NCBI GenBank assembly: GCA_052035955.1
Contig: JBPOHD010000013.1
Coordinates: 31,744 to 95,743, forward strand
Origin: JAEUNJ01 sp052035955
GTDB taxonomy: Bacteria; Pseudomonadota; Gammaproteobacteria; Burkholderiales; Rhodocyclaceae
Reading direction: 5' to 3'
Length of the DNA stretch: 64,000 nucleotides
Below, one piece after another: positions 25,971-34,190 of this stretch (positions are counted from its first letter, which is position 1; the number at the start of each line of letters is the position of its first letter). The notes beneath the pieces are model-generated. The model saw only the letters and a list, made by a program, of their open reading frames with translations, was not told where the DNA came from and made no database searches. Position numbers and translations under genes: made by a program.

Positions 25971-27302
25971 ATGAATGCCCCGTCCCCCGTTCCCCTCAGC
26001 AGTCCCCGGCCCGTCGCACCGGAGGGCTTCCTGGCGCGCCTGCGCAAGGCGGGCATAGAGCCGGGCGACAGCGAGGAGCAGCAGCTCAACAAGTCCCTGC
26101 TGGTGTTCGCCACCGGCCTGGTCAGCGTCGCCTCGATGCTCTGGCTGGCCCTCTACTGGGTCCTCGGACCGCGCCTGTCGGCCACTTACCCGCTGCTCTT
26201 CCAGCTGGCCCTGACGGTCAACCTCCTCATCTACATCGGCAGCCGCAATTTCGAGTTCTTCCGCGTCAGCCAGCTGGCGCTGTTCCTGTTCGCGCCCTTC
26301 GCCGTCCAGTGGGGCATAGGCAATTTCATCACCGCCAGCGGCGTGATCCTCTGGGGACTGCTGGCGCCGGTGGGCGCCATCCTGTTCTTCGGGGTACGGG
26401 AGTCTGTGGCCTGGTTCTTCGCCTGGGCCTTCCTGACCATCCTGTCCGGCACCTTCGATTTCGTGCTGGCCGATGTCGCCAGCCTCCAGGCGACCGCCGT
26501 GCCCACCCGCACCAGCGTCGTCTTCTTCGCCCTCAACTTCGTCGCCGTGGCGACCATCATCTACATGCTGCTGCGCTTTTCCATCCAGGAGAAGCGCAAG
26601 ACGGAGGAAAAACTGCGGGAAGCCCACCAGCTGCTGCAGATGGAGCAGGACCGCTCCGAGCGGCTCCTCCTCAACATCCTGCCGGGGCCGGTGGCGGAAC
26701 GGCTCAAGCACTCCAGCGAGACCATCGCCGACGGCTTCGCCGACGTGACCGTGATGTTCGCCGACATCGTCAATTTCACCCAGGTGGCGGCCGGGATGTC
26801 CCCCGGCGAGGTCTTCTCCATGCTGAACCGCATCTTCTCGGCCTGGGACGAACTGGCCGAGCGCTACGGCCTGGAGAAGATCAAGACCATCGGAGACGCC
26901 TACATGGTGGCCGGTGGGCTCAACGAGGGCCCCGTGGATTACTCGGCCGCCGTCGCCGACATGGCCGTGGCCATGCGCGACCTGCTGCACCGGGACTTCG
27001 CCATCAACACGGCCCACCTGGAGGTGCGCATCGGCATAGGGACCGGTCCCGTGGTGGCCGGCGTCGTCGGCAAGAAGAAGTTCATCTACGACCTCTGGGG
27101 CGACACGGTCAACATCGCCAGCCGCATCACCACCGAAGGCGTGCCCGGCATGATCCAGTGCGACACGACCACCTTCCGGCGCCTGCACGGTCCCTTCGAT
27201 TTCCACGAGCCCCAGACCATCTACCTGAAGGGCAAGGGCAACATGACCGTCTATCGCCTGCTCGGCCGCCGCACCGACCGTTGGGATTCCCAGGTCGCCT
27301 GA
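25971..27302 (+). CDS. Membrane-bound class III adenylate cyclase
   Basis: A 443-residue protein with six hydrophobic segments between about residues 42 and 202. A linker resembling the helical part before many cyclases (RSERLLLNILPGPVAERLK) leads to a class III cyclase domain. Metal-binding Asp residues are D265 (MFADIVNFT) and D309 (KTIGDAYM). The Lys in EKIKTIGD and the Asp of YDLWGDTVNIASR (about D374) are the adenine-specifying pair; the transition-state Asn and Arg follow (N381, R385). It should make cAMP. It lies between pilus genes on the same strand, so a link between cAMP and pilus output is plausible but not shown. The ATG at 25971 is chosen; an in-frame start 13 codons earlier exists. 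Confidence 0.9.
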   Translation: MNAPSPVPLSSPRPVAPEGFLARLRKAGIEPGDSEEQQLNKSLLVFATGLVSVASMLWLALYWVLGPRLSATYPLLFQLALTVNLLIYIGSRNFEFFRVSQLALFLFAPFAVQWGIGNFITASGVILWGLLAPVGAILFFGVRESVAWFFAWAFLTILSGTFDFVLADVASLQATAVPTRTSVVFFALNFVAVATIIYMLLRFSIQEKRKTEEKLREAHQLLQMEQDRSERLLLNILPGPVAERLKHSSETIADGFADVTVMFADIVNFTQVAAGMSPGEVFSMLNRIFSAWDELAERYGLEKIKTIGDAYMVAGGLNEGPVDYSAAVADMAVAMRDLLHRDFAINTAHLEVRIGIGTGPVVAGVVGKKKFIYDLWGDTVNIASRITTEGVPGMIQCDTTTFRRLHGPFDFHEPQTIYLKGKGNMTVYRLLGRRTDRWDSQVA

Positions 27303-27352
27303 AGCTTCATCCCGAAAACCCCACCGGGCAGGCGCGGAGAAAGGCGATACGT

Positions 27353-27440
27353 CACGGCCTGGCAGGCCGTGTTCGGATCAAGGCCTCGAATCCGGCAAGT
27401 CCTGCCTCCGTGATCTCCGTGTCGCCGTCGTGAAACCGCC
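27353..27440. repeat. Hairpin and repeat fragment between the cyclase and kinase genes
   Basis: The 147-base convergent gap has a perfect hairpin CACGGCCT-ggc-AGGCCGTG (27353-27371) without a T-run. It also has the words cctgcctccgtgatctccg and tgtcgccgtcgtgaaac (about 27400-27440), which look like part of the same class of dispersed repeat as at 25032-25218. The hairpin may act as a weak bidirectional terminator. Confidence 0.45.
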
Positions 27441-27449
27441 TTCCGAGGG

Positions 27450-29165
27450 TCATCCGGGGACCGCCGGCGCCAGCCGGAATTCGACGCAGCCGTCCCGGTT
27501 CTCGGCCAGTTCGAGCCGATAGCCGCCGGCCTGCGCGTAACGCCCGACCTGGTAAAGGCCGACACCGAAGCCACCGGCGGATTCCACCGGCCCCTTGCCG
27601 ATTTCCCGGGCCAGCGGCTCCGGGATGGCCCGGCCATCGTCGCCCACGGCCAGGGCGACGCCCTCTCCCTCCGCGTCCATGCGAACCGCAATCACCAGGC
27701 CCGGCTCCCGTTCCCGCTTCTCCAGGGCATTCCGCAGCAGGTTCTCTGCGGCGGCGCTGAACAGGGCGGCCGGCAGGCGCTGCCCCTCCAGCCCGGACGG
27801 CGGCCGGAAGGCGATGCCTTCCCCCGCGAAGCGCGAGCCCAGTTCCCGCCACCATTCGAGGGCATCGGATTCCGGCCCCTCGACCGCCTCCGGCGCCTTG
27901 AGCTTTTCCAGGGTCTGCTGCAGGCGTCCGGCGATGACGGGCAACTGGCGTCGCACCAGTTCCTGGAAACGCGCCGAGCCCGCGTCGTCGCCGGCCGCCG
28001 CGACGCACAGGGTGTTGAGGGACTGGAGCAGGTTCTTGACGTCGTGGGTCAGGCGGGATCCGGTCTCGTAGATGGCCTGGAGGTAGCTGAGGCGGCGCAG
28101 TTCTCCGGCCCGGCGGCGCGCGTGATAGAACTCGGCGAGCAGGCGGGTCACGATGTCCAGGTGCCAGGCCATGACCGGCGTCAGCTCATGCCGCGTGAAT
28201 ACCACCACCAGCAGCCCCTCCTGCGGGAACTCGCTGCGGGCCCCCTGGCGGAGGCCGAAATTCCCGGCATCCTCCTCCGTCTTCCACTCGCCGCCGCTGA
28301 CCCAGGGGATCCGCCGGGGCAGTTCCGCGCAGGCGCGGGCCACGAAGCGCACCGGGTCGTCGTCGCCGGCCGAGGAAGAGGACAGGGACTCCACCCACTC
28401 CTCGAAGGGCATGCCCAGGGACAGCAGGTGGCGCGACAGGATGTTGCCGAAGCCGGCGAAACCGCCGCGCGGGTTCCAGGCCCAGGCCAGCAGCAGCAGC
28501 GCGCCGGCGGTCAGCAGGGTGGCGAAGACGAGGGAGGAAAGGTAGTCCAGGTTGCGCAGCGTCATGACCGCGACGCTGCCCAGGGTCATGACGGCCAGGA
28601 TCAGGAAGATGAAGACGCTGTAGGCAAGGTCGATGGCGTCCCGGTATCCCGGCGCCTCGGGTTCCCCCGGCAGCAGGGCCATGGCCAGCAGCAGCACGGG
28701 CAGGCCCACCCGCGGCAGCAGTTCCAGGTTGCCCCCGATGGCGGCTCCCCCGGGCAGCAGGCGGGGGACCAGCACCGCCAGCACCGCCGCCACCAGGTAG
28801 GCCAGGGCCAGCAGGTGGAACAGCCGGTTCCAGCGGCTGCCGGGATGGAAGACCTTGCCGCCGATGATGCCGGCGATCAGCAGGGCCCAGAGGACCAGGA
28901 TCCCCCAGTTGAGTTCCAGGGCCACCGAGGCCACCAGGACCGCCAGGACCCCGAGGCTGATCGGCGGAATCCGCCGGTCGGCCTGGATGAAGGGTTGCCA
29001 GAGGAAAAACAGGCCCACCTGGACCAGGGCGAGGGTGCGGCCGACCGGGCTGTCCACCCCCTCCAGCAGCCCCAGGTGGAAGAGGACCAGCAGGGCCAGC
29101 AGCAGCCAGCGGCGGCGCCCGGATACGGCGTCGAGGAGGCTGGGAAGGCGTGTCAGGCTTATCAC
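27450..29165 (-). CDS. Membrane sensor histidine kinase
   Basis: A 571-residue kinase. Seven or eight hydrophobic helices fill residues 18-230. A cytoplasmic GAF-like region (about 255-345) is followed by the phospho-acceptor H374 in ETGSRLTHDVKNLLQSL, the N box AENLLRNALEK (475-483), the G1 box GDDGRAIPE and the G2 box GFGVGLYQVGRYA. The layout resembles PrsK-type kinases that partner NtrC-family regulators in PEP-CTERM/exopolysaccharide loci. It starts with GTG at 29165, diverging from the pilin gene. The only NtrC-type receiver in the window is at 11025-12503, so those two may be a pair. Confidence 0.87.
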   Translation of the reverse strand: MISLTRLPSLLDAVSGRRRWLLLALLVLFHLGLLEGVDSPVGRTLALVQVGLFFLWQPFIQADRRIPPISLGVLAVLVASVALELNWGILVLWALLIAGIIGGKVFHPGSRWNRLFHLLALAYLVAAVLAVLVPRLLPGGAAIGGNLELLPRVGLPVLLLAMALLPGEPEAPGYRDAIDLAYSVFIFLILAVMTLGSVAVMTLRNLDYLSSLVFATLLTAGALLLLAWAWNPRGGFAGFGNILSRHLLSLGMPFEEWVESLSSSSAGDDDPVRFVARACAELPRRIPWVSGGEWKTEEDAGNFGLRQGARSEFPQEGLLVVVFTRHELTPVMAWHLDIVTRLLAEFYHARRRAGELRRLSYLQAIYETGSRLTHDVKNLLQSLNTLCVAAAGDDAGSARFQELVRRQLPVIAGRLQQTLEKLKAPEAVEGPESDALEWWRELGSRFAGEGIAFRPPSGLEGQRLPAALFSAAAENLLRNALEKREREPGLVIAVRMDAEGEGVALAVGDDGRAIPEPLAREIGKGPVESAGGFGVGLYQVGRYAQAGGYRLELAENRDGCVEFRLAPAVPG

Positions 29166-29262
29166 TTAAGCAAGATGTCGAAAAATGGACGGATGCGTGG
29201 AAATTCGGTCAATCCGGATGAAGATTCCTCGCCAAACGGTCGATTTTCAACCAAAAACCGCG

Positions 29263-29278
29263 TGGCACCATTCTTGCA
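29263..29278 (+). promoter_or_regulatory. Sigma-54 promoter of the pilin gene
   Basis: The sequence TGGCACcattcTTGCA matches the -24/-12 consensus TGGCAC-N5-TTGCW exactly, with the GG and GC elements 12 bases apart. The predicted transcript start is about 40 bases before the pilin ATG. The sigma-54 activator encoded at 11025-12503 is the obvious candidate regulator. An enhancer site is expected in 29166-29255 but I could not identify it. Confidence 0.9.
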
Positions 29279-29330
29279 CTGGCGATATTACAGTCAGTTT
29301 GAACGGCAACTGCCGATCCCGGAGGAAAAA

Positions 29331-29999
29331 ATGATCCGCAAGCAATCCGGCTTCACCCTCGTCGAAATCGCCATCGTGCTGGTCATTATCGGCCTGCTGC
29401 TCGGCGGCGTGCTCAAGGGCCAGGAGCTCATCAACAGCGCCAAGGTCAAGAACATCGTCAACGACTACCGCAACATCTCGACCTTCGTCTATGCCTACCA
29501 GGACAAGTTCCGCGCCCTGCCCGGGGACGATTCCATGGTGGTCAACCATGTCAACGGCGGCACGGCAGCCACCACCCCGGCGGCGGGCCTGCAGAACGGC
29601 CGCATCAACGGCGCCTGGAACTCGACCACGGCGACGGACGAATCCGTGCTGTTCTGGCAGCACGTGCGCCTGGCCGGCCTCGCCACCGGCACGCCGGTGA
29701 TCGGAACCCTCGGCCTGGGCGACGAGTACGTGCCCAAGAACGCCGACGGCGGCCGCCTGGGTGTCACGGGCGACGCCGTATTCACCGGCGCCACGCCCTG
29801 GACGGCGAACTTCTTCATCTGCTCCTCCAACATCCAGGGGCGCTTCGCCCGCCAGATCGACACCACCATCGACGACGGCAATACGACGACTGGAACCGTG
29901 CGCGTCATGTGCGCCGCGGAGTGCGCCTCCTCGGCCGCATATGTGAACCTGACCCCGGCCGACGACTCGACGGTCTATACCGTCTGCATGGCCAACTGA
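29331..29999 (+). CDS. Type IV pilin / major pseudopilin
   Basis: A 222-residue prepilin. The very short leader MIRKQSG precedes FTLVEIAIVLVIIGLLLGG, with Glu at mature position 5. The segment VLKGQELINSAKVKNIVNDYRNISTFVYAYQDKFRALPGDD is typical of MSHA/T2SS-like pilins. A C-terminal Cys pair (CAAEC and a Cys three residues from the end) may form a disulfide loop. A perfect ribosome site (GGAGG, six bases before the ATG), a dedicated sigma-54 promoter and a terminator suggest a separately and strongly expressed major subunit. Confidence 0.93.
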   Translation: MIRKQSGFTLVEIAIVLVIIGLLLGGVLKGQELINSAKVKNIVNDYRNISTFVYAYQDKFRALPGDDSMVVNHVNGGTAATTPAAGLQNGRINGAWNSTTATDESVLFWQHVRLAGLATGTPVIGTLGLGDEYVPKNADGGRLGVTGDAVFTGATPWTANFFICSSNIQGRFARQIDTTIDDGNTTTGTVRVMCAAECASSAAYVNLTPADDSTVYTVCMAN

Positions 30000-30019
30000 G
30001 CCGCCGCGCCCGGCCACCG

Positions 30020-30042
30020 AGCCCGCTCCGGCGGGCTTTTTC
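30020..30042 (+). terminator. Rho-independent terminator after the pilin gene
   Basis: Stem AGCCCGC / GCGGGCT with loop tccg, followed by TTTTTC. It lies directly after the pilin gene and touches the stop of the convergent antiporter gene. Confidence 0.85.
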
Positions 30043-32011
30043 ATTTCCCCCGCAGGATCCTGTCCTCGGCGCCGCGCAGGGCCTTCGGGCTGCCCAGCAG
30101 GACCACCACGTCGCCCTCGGCCAGGGGCTCGGCGGACTCCACCCGCTGGCGGGCGGCACCGCGCCGGCGGATGGCCGACACCTGGGCGCCCAGCTCGGCC
30201 AGTCCCAGGTCGCCGGCCGGATGTCCGATGGCTTCGGCGCCGGCCGTCACCAGCACGGCATGCAGGCGTGGCTGGTCCGCCTCGTCCAGGTGGTCCGCCG
30301 CGTCGGTGGCGCCGTGGAAGAAGCCGCGCAGCAGGACGTAGTGCTGCTCGCGCATCTCGCGCAGGCGTTTGATCACCCGGTGCATGGGCACCCCGAGCAG
30401 GGCCAGAGCGTGGGTGGCCAGCATGACGCTGGACTCGAGGGCCTCCGGCACCACCTCCGTCGCGCCCAGGGCGGAGAAGCGCTCCAGGTCGGCGTCCTCG
30501 TGGGCCCGCACGACCACCGGCAGGTCCGGGCGCAGCGCCCGCGCGTGGTGCAGGACCCGCTGCACGGCGTGGCTGTCGGAGAAGGTCACGATCAGGATGT
30601 GGGCCCGGGCGATGCCCGCCGTCACCAGGGTTTCCCGGCGGGCGCAATCGCCGTAGCTGACCGGCTCGCCGGCGGCGGCGGCCTCGCGGACCCGCTCCGG
30701 GTCCGAATCCAGGGCCACCGGGGCGATGCCCTCCTGCTCCAGGAAGCGGGCCAGGTGCTGGCCGGTGCGCCCGTAGCCGCAGACGATGGCGTGCTTGTCG
30801 GCGTTCAGGGAGCGGGCCGCCAGCTGGGTCAGCTGCATTGAGCGCAGCAACCATTCGGAAGCCACGAAGCGCAGCACCAGCCGATCGGAGAAATGCACCA
30901 CCAGGGGCGCCAGGATCAGGGAGAGGACCAGCGCCGCCAGGGCCACCTGCATCAGGTGGCCGCCCAGCAGGTGCACTTCGCCGGCCCGGGCCAGCAGCAC
31001 GAAGCCGAATTCGCCGCCGGCGCACAGCCAGAGGCCGGTGCGCAGGGCGGTCCCCGGCGCCGCCCCGAAGAGGCGGGAGAGGCCGGCCACCAGGGCCAGC
31101 TTGAGCAGCAGCAGGGCGGCCAGGGCGGCCGCCACCCAGGGCAGGTTGGCCACCACGACCGGCAGGTCGAGCAGCATGCCGACCGTGACGAAGAAGAGCC
31201 CGAGCAGGACGTCGCGGAAGGGCTTGATGTCCTCCTCCACCTGGTAGCGGTATTCCGTCTCCGAGATCAGCATGCCGGCGGTGAAGGCTCCCAGGGCCAG
31301 GGACAGGCCCGCCTGCTCGGTGACGTAGGCCAGGCCCAGGGTGATCAGCAGGACGTTGAGGACGAAGAGTTCCGACGACTTCTGCCGCGCCACCACGAAG
31401 AACCACAGGCCCATCAGGCGCTGGCCGAAGAAGATCACCACACCGAGGACGACGGCGGCTTTCGCGAGCTCGACGGCCAGGGTTTCGGCGAGGGCGTCCG
31501 GCGCCTGGCTGAGGGCCGGCAGCAGGATCATCAGCGGCACCACGGCAAGGTCCTGGAACAGCAGGACCCCGATCACTTCCCGGCCGTGGGGGGACTCCAG
31601 TTCCAGCCGCTCGGAGAGCAGCCGCGAGAGCACGGCCGTGGAGGACATGGCGAGCACGCCGCCGAGGGCGATGCCGGCCCGCAGCGAGACCCCGGCCGCC
31701 CAGGCGATCGCCACCGCCAGGACCAGGGTGGCGGCGACCTGCGCCAGGCCGAGGCCGAAGACGATGCGCTTCATGCTGTAGAGCCGCGGCAGCGAGAACT
31801 CCAGGCCGATGGAAAACATCAGGAAGACGACGCCGAACTCGGCCAGGCGGCGGGTGGATTCGTCGTCCGGCAGCCAGCCCAGGGCGTGGGGCCCGATCAG
31901 GGTGCCGACCAGCAGGTAGCCGATGACGGGTGGCAGGCCCAGGCCGCGGAACGCCACCACCACGAGGACCGCCGCGGCCAGGAGGACCAGCACGAGTTGC
32001 AGGGATGACAT
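30041..32011 (-). CDS. Kef-type K+/H+ antiporter with TrkA-N domain
   Basis: A 656-residue monovalent cation:proton antiporter of the CPA2/KefB-KefC type. About twelve helices (residues 4-385) include GVVFLMFSIGLEFSLPRL and the FQDLAVVPLMILLP segment. A regulatory RCK/TrkA-N domain follows (AIVCGYGRTGQHLARFLEQEG, about 405-520). A C-terminal TrkA-C-like part ends EGDVVVLLGSPKALRGAEDRIL. Such proteins protect against electrophiles or adjust K+ and pH. The ATG at 32011 gives MSSLQLVLVLLAAAV; further upstream the frame is open but not family-like. Confidence 0.93.
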   Translation of the reverse strand: MSSLQLVLVLLAAAVLVVVAFRGLGLPPVIGYLLVGTLIGPHALGWLPDDESTRRLAEFGVVFLMFSIGLEFSLPRLYSMKRIVFGLGLAQVAATLVLAVAIAWAAGVSLRAGIALGGVLAMSSTAVLSRLLSERLELESPHGREVIGVLLFQDLAVVPLMILLPALSQAPDALAETLAVELAKAAVVLGVVIFFGQRLMGLWFFVVARQKSSELFVLNVLLITLGLAYVTEQAGLSLALGAFTAGMLISETEYRYQVEEDIKPFRDVLLGLFFVTVGMLLDLPVVVANLPWVAAALAALLLLKLALVAGLSRLFGAAPGTALRTGLWLCAGGEFGFVLLARAGEVHLLGGHLMQVALAALVLSLILAPLVVHFSDRLVLRFVASEWLLRSMQLTQLAARSLNADKHAIVCGYGRTGQHLARFLEQEGIAPVALDSDPERVREAAAAGEPVSYGDCARRETLVTAGIARAHILIVTFSDSHAVQRVLHHARALRPDLPVVVRAHEDADLERFSALGATEVVPEALESSVMLATHALALLGVPMHRVIKRLREMREQHYVLLRGFFHGATDAADHLDEADQPRLHAVLVTAGAEAIGHPAGDLGLAELGAQVSAIRRRGAARQRVESAEPLAEGDVVVLLGSPKALRGAEDRILRGK

Positions 32012-32045
32012 GGCGGTCGGGGGCCGGGCGCTCCGGGGGGGTTGA

Positions 32046-32051
32046 TATAAT
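32046..32051 (+). promoter_or_regulatory. Possible -10 box for kdsD
   Basis: TATAAT lies about 30 bases before the kdsD ATG in the 69-base divergent gap between the antiporter and kdsD. No -35 box is recognisable upstream (the region is a G/C run). Confidence 0.35.
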
Positions 32052-32080
32052 CGACCCCAATCATAACGGCCCCCCCCGCG

Positions 32081-33082
32081 ATGGCCCAAGCCCAGCCCGT
32101 TCCCCGAGAAGACACCGCCTCCGCCAGCCTTGCCATGGCCCGGCGGGTGCTGCGCATCGAGGCCGATGCCGTCCTCGCCCTCGCCGACCGCCTGGGCGAC
32201 GAGTTCCCGCGGGCGGTGGAGGCCATCCTCCGCTGCAAGGGCCGGGTGGTGGTCAGCGGCATCGGCAAGTCGGGACACATCGCCCGGAAGGTTGCCGCCA
32301 CCCTGGCCAGCACCGGCACGCCGGCCTATTTCGTCCATGCCGCCGAGGCGGTGCACGGCGACCTCGGGATGATCACCCGCGACGACGTCCTGGTGGCCAT
32401 CTCCAATTCCGGCGAGAACGACGAACTGCTGACCATCGTGCCGTTGGTCAAGCGCCTCGGCGGACGGCTGATCGCCATCACCGGCAATGCCGGTTCCTCC
32501 CTGGCCGGCGAGGCGGACATCCATCTCGATGCCCGGGTGCGCGAGGAGGCCTGCCCCCTCAACCTGGCCCCGACGGCCAGCACCACCGCCGCCCTCGCCC
32601 TCGGCGACGCCCTGGCGGTGGCCCTGCTCGACGCCCGCGGCTTCTCGGCCGACGACTTCGCCCGCACTCATCCCGGCGGCGCCCTCGGCCGCAAGCTGCT
32701 GACCCACGTCCGCGACGTCATGCGGCAGGCCGACCAGGTGCCCCGCGTCGGCGAGGACACCCCGGTCCCGGCGGCCCTGCTCGAGATGTCGCGCGGCGGC
32801 CTCGGCATGACGATCGTATGCACCGCCGACGGCCGCCTGGCCGGCATCTTCACCGACGGCGACCTGCGCCGCGGACTGGAGCGGCTGGGCGACCTCCGGG
32901 AGATCGCCGTCGGCCGGGTCATGACGCCCTCGCCGCAGACCATCGCGCCGGAGAAGCTCGCCGTGGAGGCCGTCGAGCGCATGGAGCGGCACCGCATCAA
33001 CCAGCTGCTGGTGGTCGATGGCGGCGGCACCGTCGTCGGCGCCCTCAACATGCACGACCTCTTCCAGGCCAAGGTGATCTGA
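32081..33082 (+). CDS. kdsD: Arabinose-5-phosphate isomerase
   Basis: A 333-residue isomerase converting ribulose-5-phosphate to arabinose-5-phosphate for Kdo synthesis. The SIS domain has GIGKSGHIARKVAATLASTGTPA, SNSGENDEL, and PTASTTAALALGDALAVALL. The HPGGALGRKLL motif leads to two CBS domains (from about residue 215 to the end). It heads an LPS operon and its TGA overlaps the ATG of kdsC. Confidence 0.96.
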   Translation: MAQAQPVPREDTASASLAMARRVLRIEADAVLALADRLGDEFPRAVEAILRCKGRVVVSGIGKSGHIARKVAATLASTGTPAYFVHAAEAVHGDLGMITRDDVLVAISNSGENDELLTIVPLVKRLGGRLIAITGNAGSSLAGEADIHLDARVREEACPLNLAPTASTTAALALGDALAVALLDARGFSADDFARTHPGGALGRKLLTHVRDVMRQADQVPRVGEDTPVPAALLEMSRGGLGMTIVCTADGRLAGIFTDGDLRRGLERLGDLREIAVGRVMTPSPQTIAPEKLAVEAVERMERHRINQLLVVDGGGTVVGALNMHDLFQAKVI

Positions 33083-33615
33083 TGGCCGCCCGGGACCGGG
33101 CCGCGCGCCTGCGCCTGATGGCCTTCGACGTCGATGGCGTGCTCACCGACGGAAGCCTGTACTTCGGTTCCGCCGGCGACGAGATGAAGGCCTTTTCCAG
33201 CCTCGACGGCCACGGCCTCAAGATGCTCGCCGCCAGCGGCCTGCGCCTCGCCATCATCACCGGCCGCCGTTCCCGCGCCGTCGAGCAGCGGGCCGCCAAC
33301 CTGGGAATCGACCTCCTGCTGCAGGGCATCGAGGACAAGCGCACCGCCATGGCCGGGCTGCTGGCGCCCCTCGGCATCGACTTCGCCGAGGCCGGTTACA
33401 TGGGCGACGACGTGGTGGACCTGCCCGTCCTGCGGGCCTGCGGCTTCTCGGCCACCGTTCCCGGGGGCCACGCCCTGGTCCGCCGCCACGTCCATTACGT
33501 CGCCCGGGCCGCGGCCGGCGCCGGGGCGGTGAGGGAGGTCTGCGAGTTCATCCTCGCCGCCCGCGGCGCCTGGGATGCGGCCATGGCCCCCTACCTCGAC
33601 GGAGGGGCCGGATGA
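33082..33615 (+). CDS. kdsC: 3-deoxy-D-manno-octulosonate 8-phosphate phosphatase
   Basis: A 177-residue capless HAD phosphatase (C0 type) that makes free Kdo. Motif I is FDVDGVLTDG (nucleophile Asp), motif II is IITGRRS, the Lys is in EDKRTAM and motif III is GYMGDDVVDLPVL. A one-base overlap joins it to kdsD and a four-base overlap joins it to lptC. Confidence 0.96.
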   Translation: MAARDRAARLRLMAFDVDGVLTDGSLYFGSAGDEMKAFSSLDGHGLKMLAASGLRLAIITGRRSRAVEQRAANLGIDLLLQGIEDKRTAMAGLLAPLGIDFAEAGYMGDDVVDLPVLRACGFSATVPGGHALVRRHVHYVARAAAGAGAVREVCEFILAARGAWDAAMAPYLDGGAG

Positions 33616-34190
33616 GGAACCTCGGCGCCCGTCTCGTTCCCCTGGTCCTGCTGCTGGCCCTCGCCGCGGCCACGCTGTGGCTGGAGCGCGCAACGCAGGT
33701 CGATGGCGTCAGGCTGGACGGCAAGGACCGCCACGATCCCGATTTCATCGTCGAGGACCTCACCGTTCGGCGTTTCGCCCCCGACGGCAAGATCCAGCAC
33801 ACCATGAACGCCGCCCAGATGCGCCATTACCCCGACGACGACAGCACCGAAGTCAACGCGCCGCAGGTGATCTTCCACCGGGGCGAGCGGCCGGCCAAGC
33901 TCTCCGCCAAGTCGGCCTGGATCAGCCGGGACGGCAAGGAGGTCATCCTCGAGCAGGACGTCCGCTACGCCCGCCGGGGCCTCAGGGGCGACCCCGACAC
34001 CGTCGTCGCCACGGAACGCCTGACGGTCTTTCCGGACGAGGAGACCGCCAGCTCCGACCGCACCGTCACCATCACCCAGGGCAACAGCCTGATCACGGGA
34101 ACCGGCGTCGAGGCCGACAACCGGCAGCGGGTCGCCGTCCTGCGCGGCCGCGTCCATGGAACCATCTACCGGAACCAGCCAAAATCATGA
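33612..34190 (+). CDS. lptC: LPS export protein LptC
   Basis: A 192-residue bitopic protein: N-terminal helix (LVPLVLLLALAAATLWL), then a periplasmic beta-jellyroll. Segments such as PDFIVEDLTVRRFAPDGKIQHTMNA and ITGTGVEADNRQRVAVLRGRVHG fit the family. LptC receives LPS from LptB2FG and passes it to LptA. Its start and stop overlap its neighbours by four bases (ATGA). Confidence 0.93.
   Translation: MRNLGARLVPLVLLLALAAATLWLERATQVDGVRLDGKDRHDPDFIVEDLTVRRFAPDGKIQHTMNAAQMRHYPDDDSTEVNAPQVIFHRGERPAKLSAKSAWISRDGKEVILEQDVRYARRGLRGDPDTVVATERLTVFPDEETASSDRTVTITQGNSLITGTGVEADNRQRVAVLRGRVHGTIYRNQPKS

Noticed and set aside
29247..32060. A 937-codon minus-strand frame overlapping the pilin and antiporter
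   Set aside because: The Kef-type antiporter is in another frame with clear transmembrane and TrkA-N motifs. The long frame is an Arg/Pro/Gly-rich shadow.
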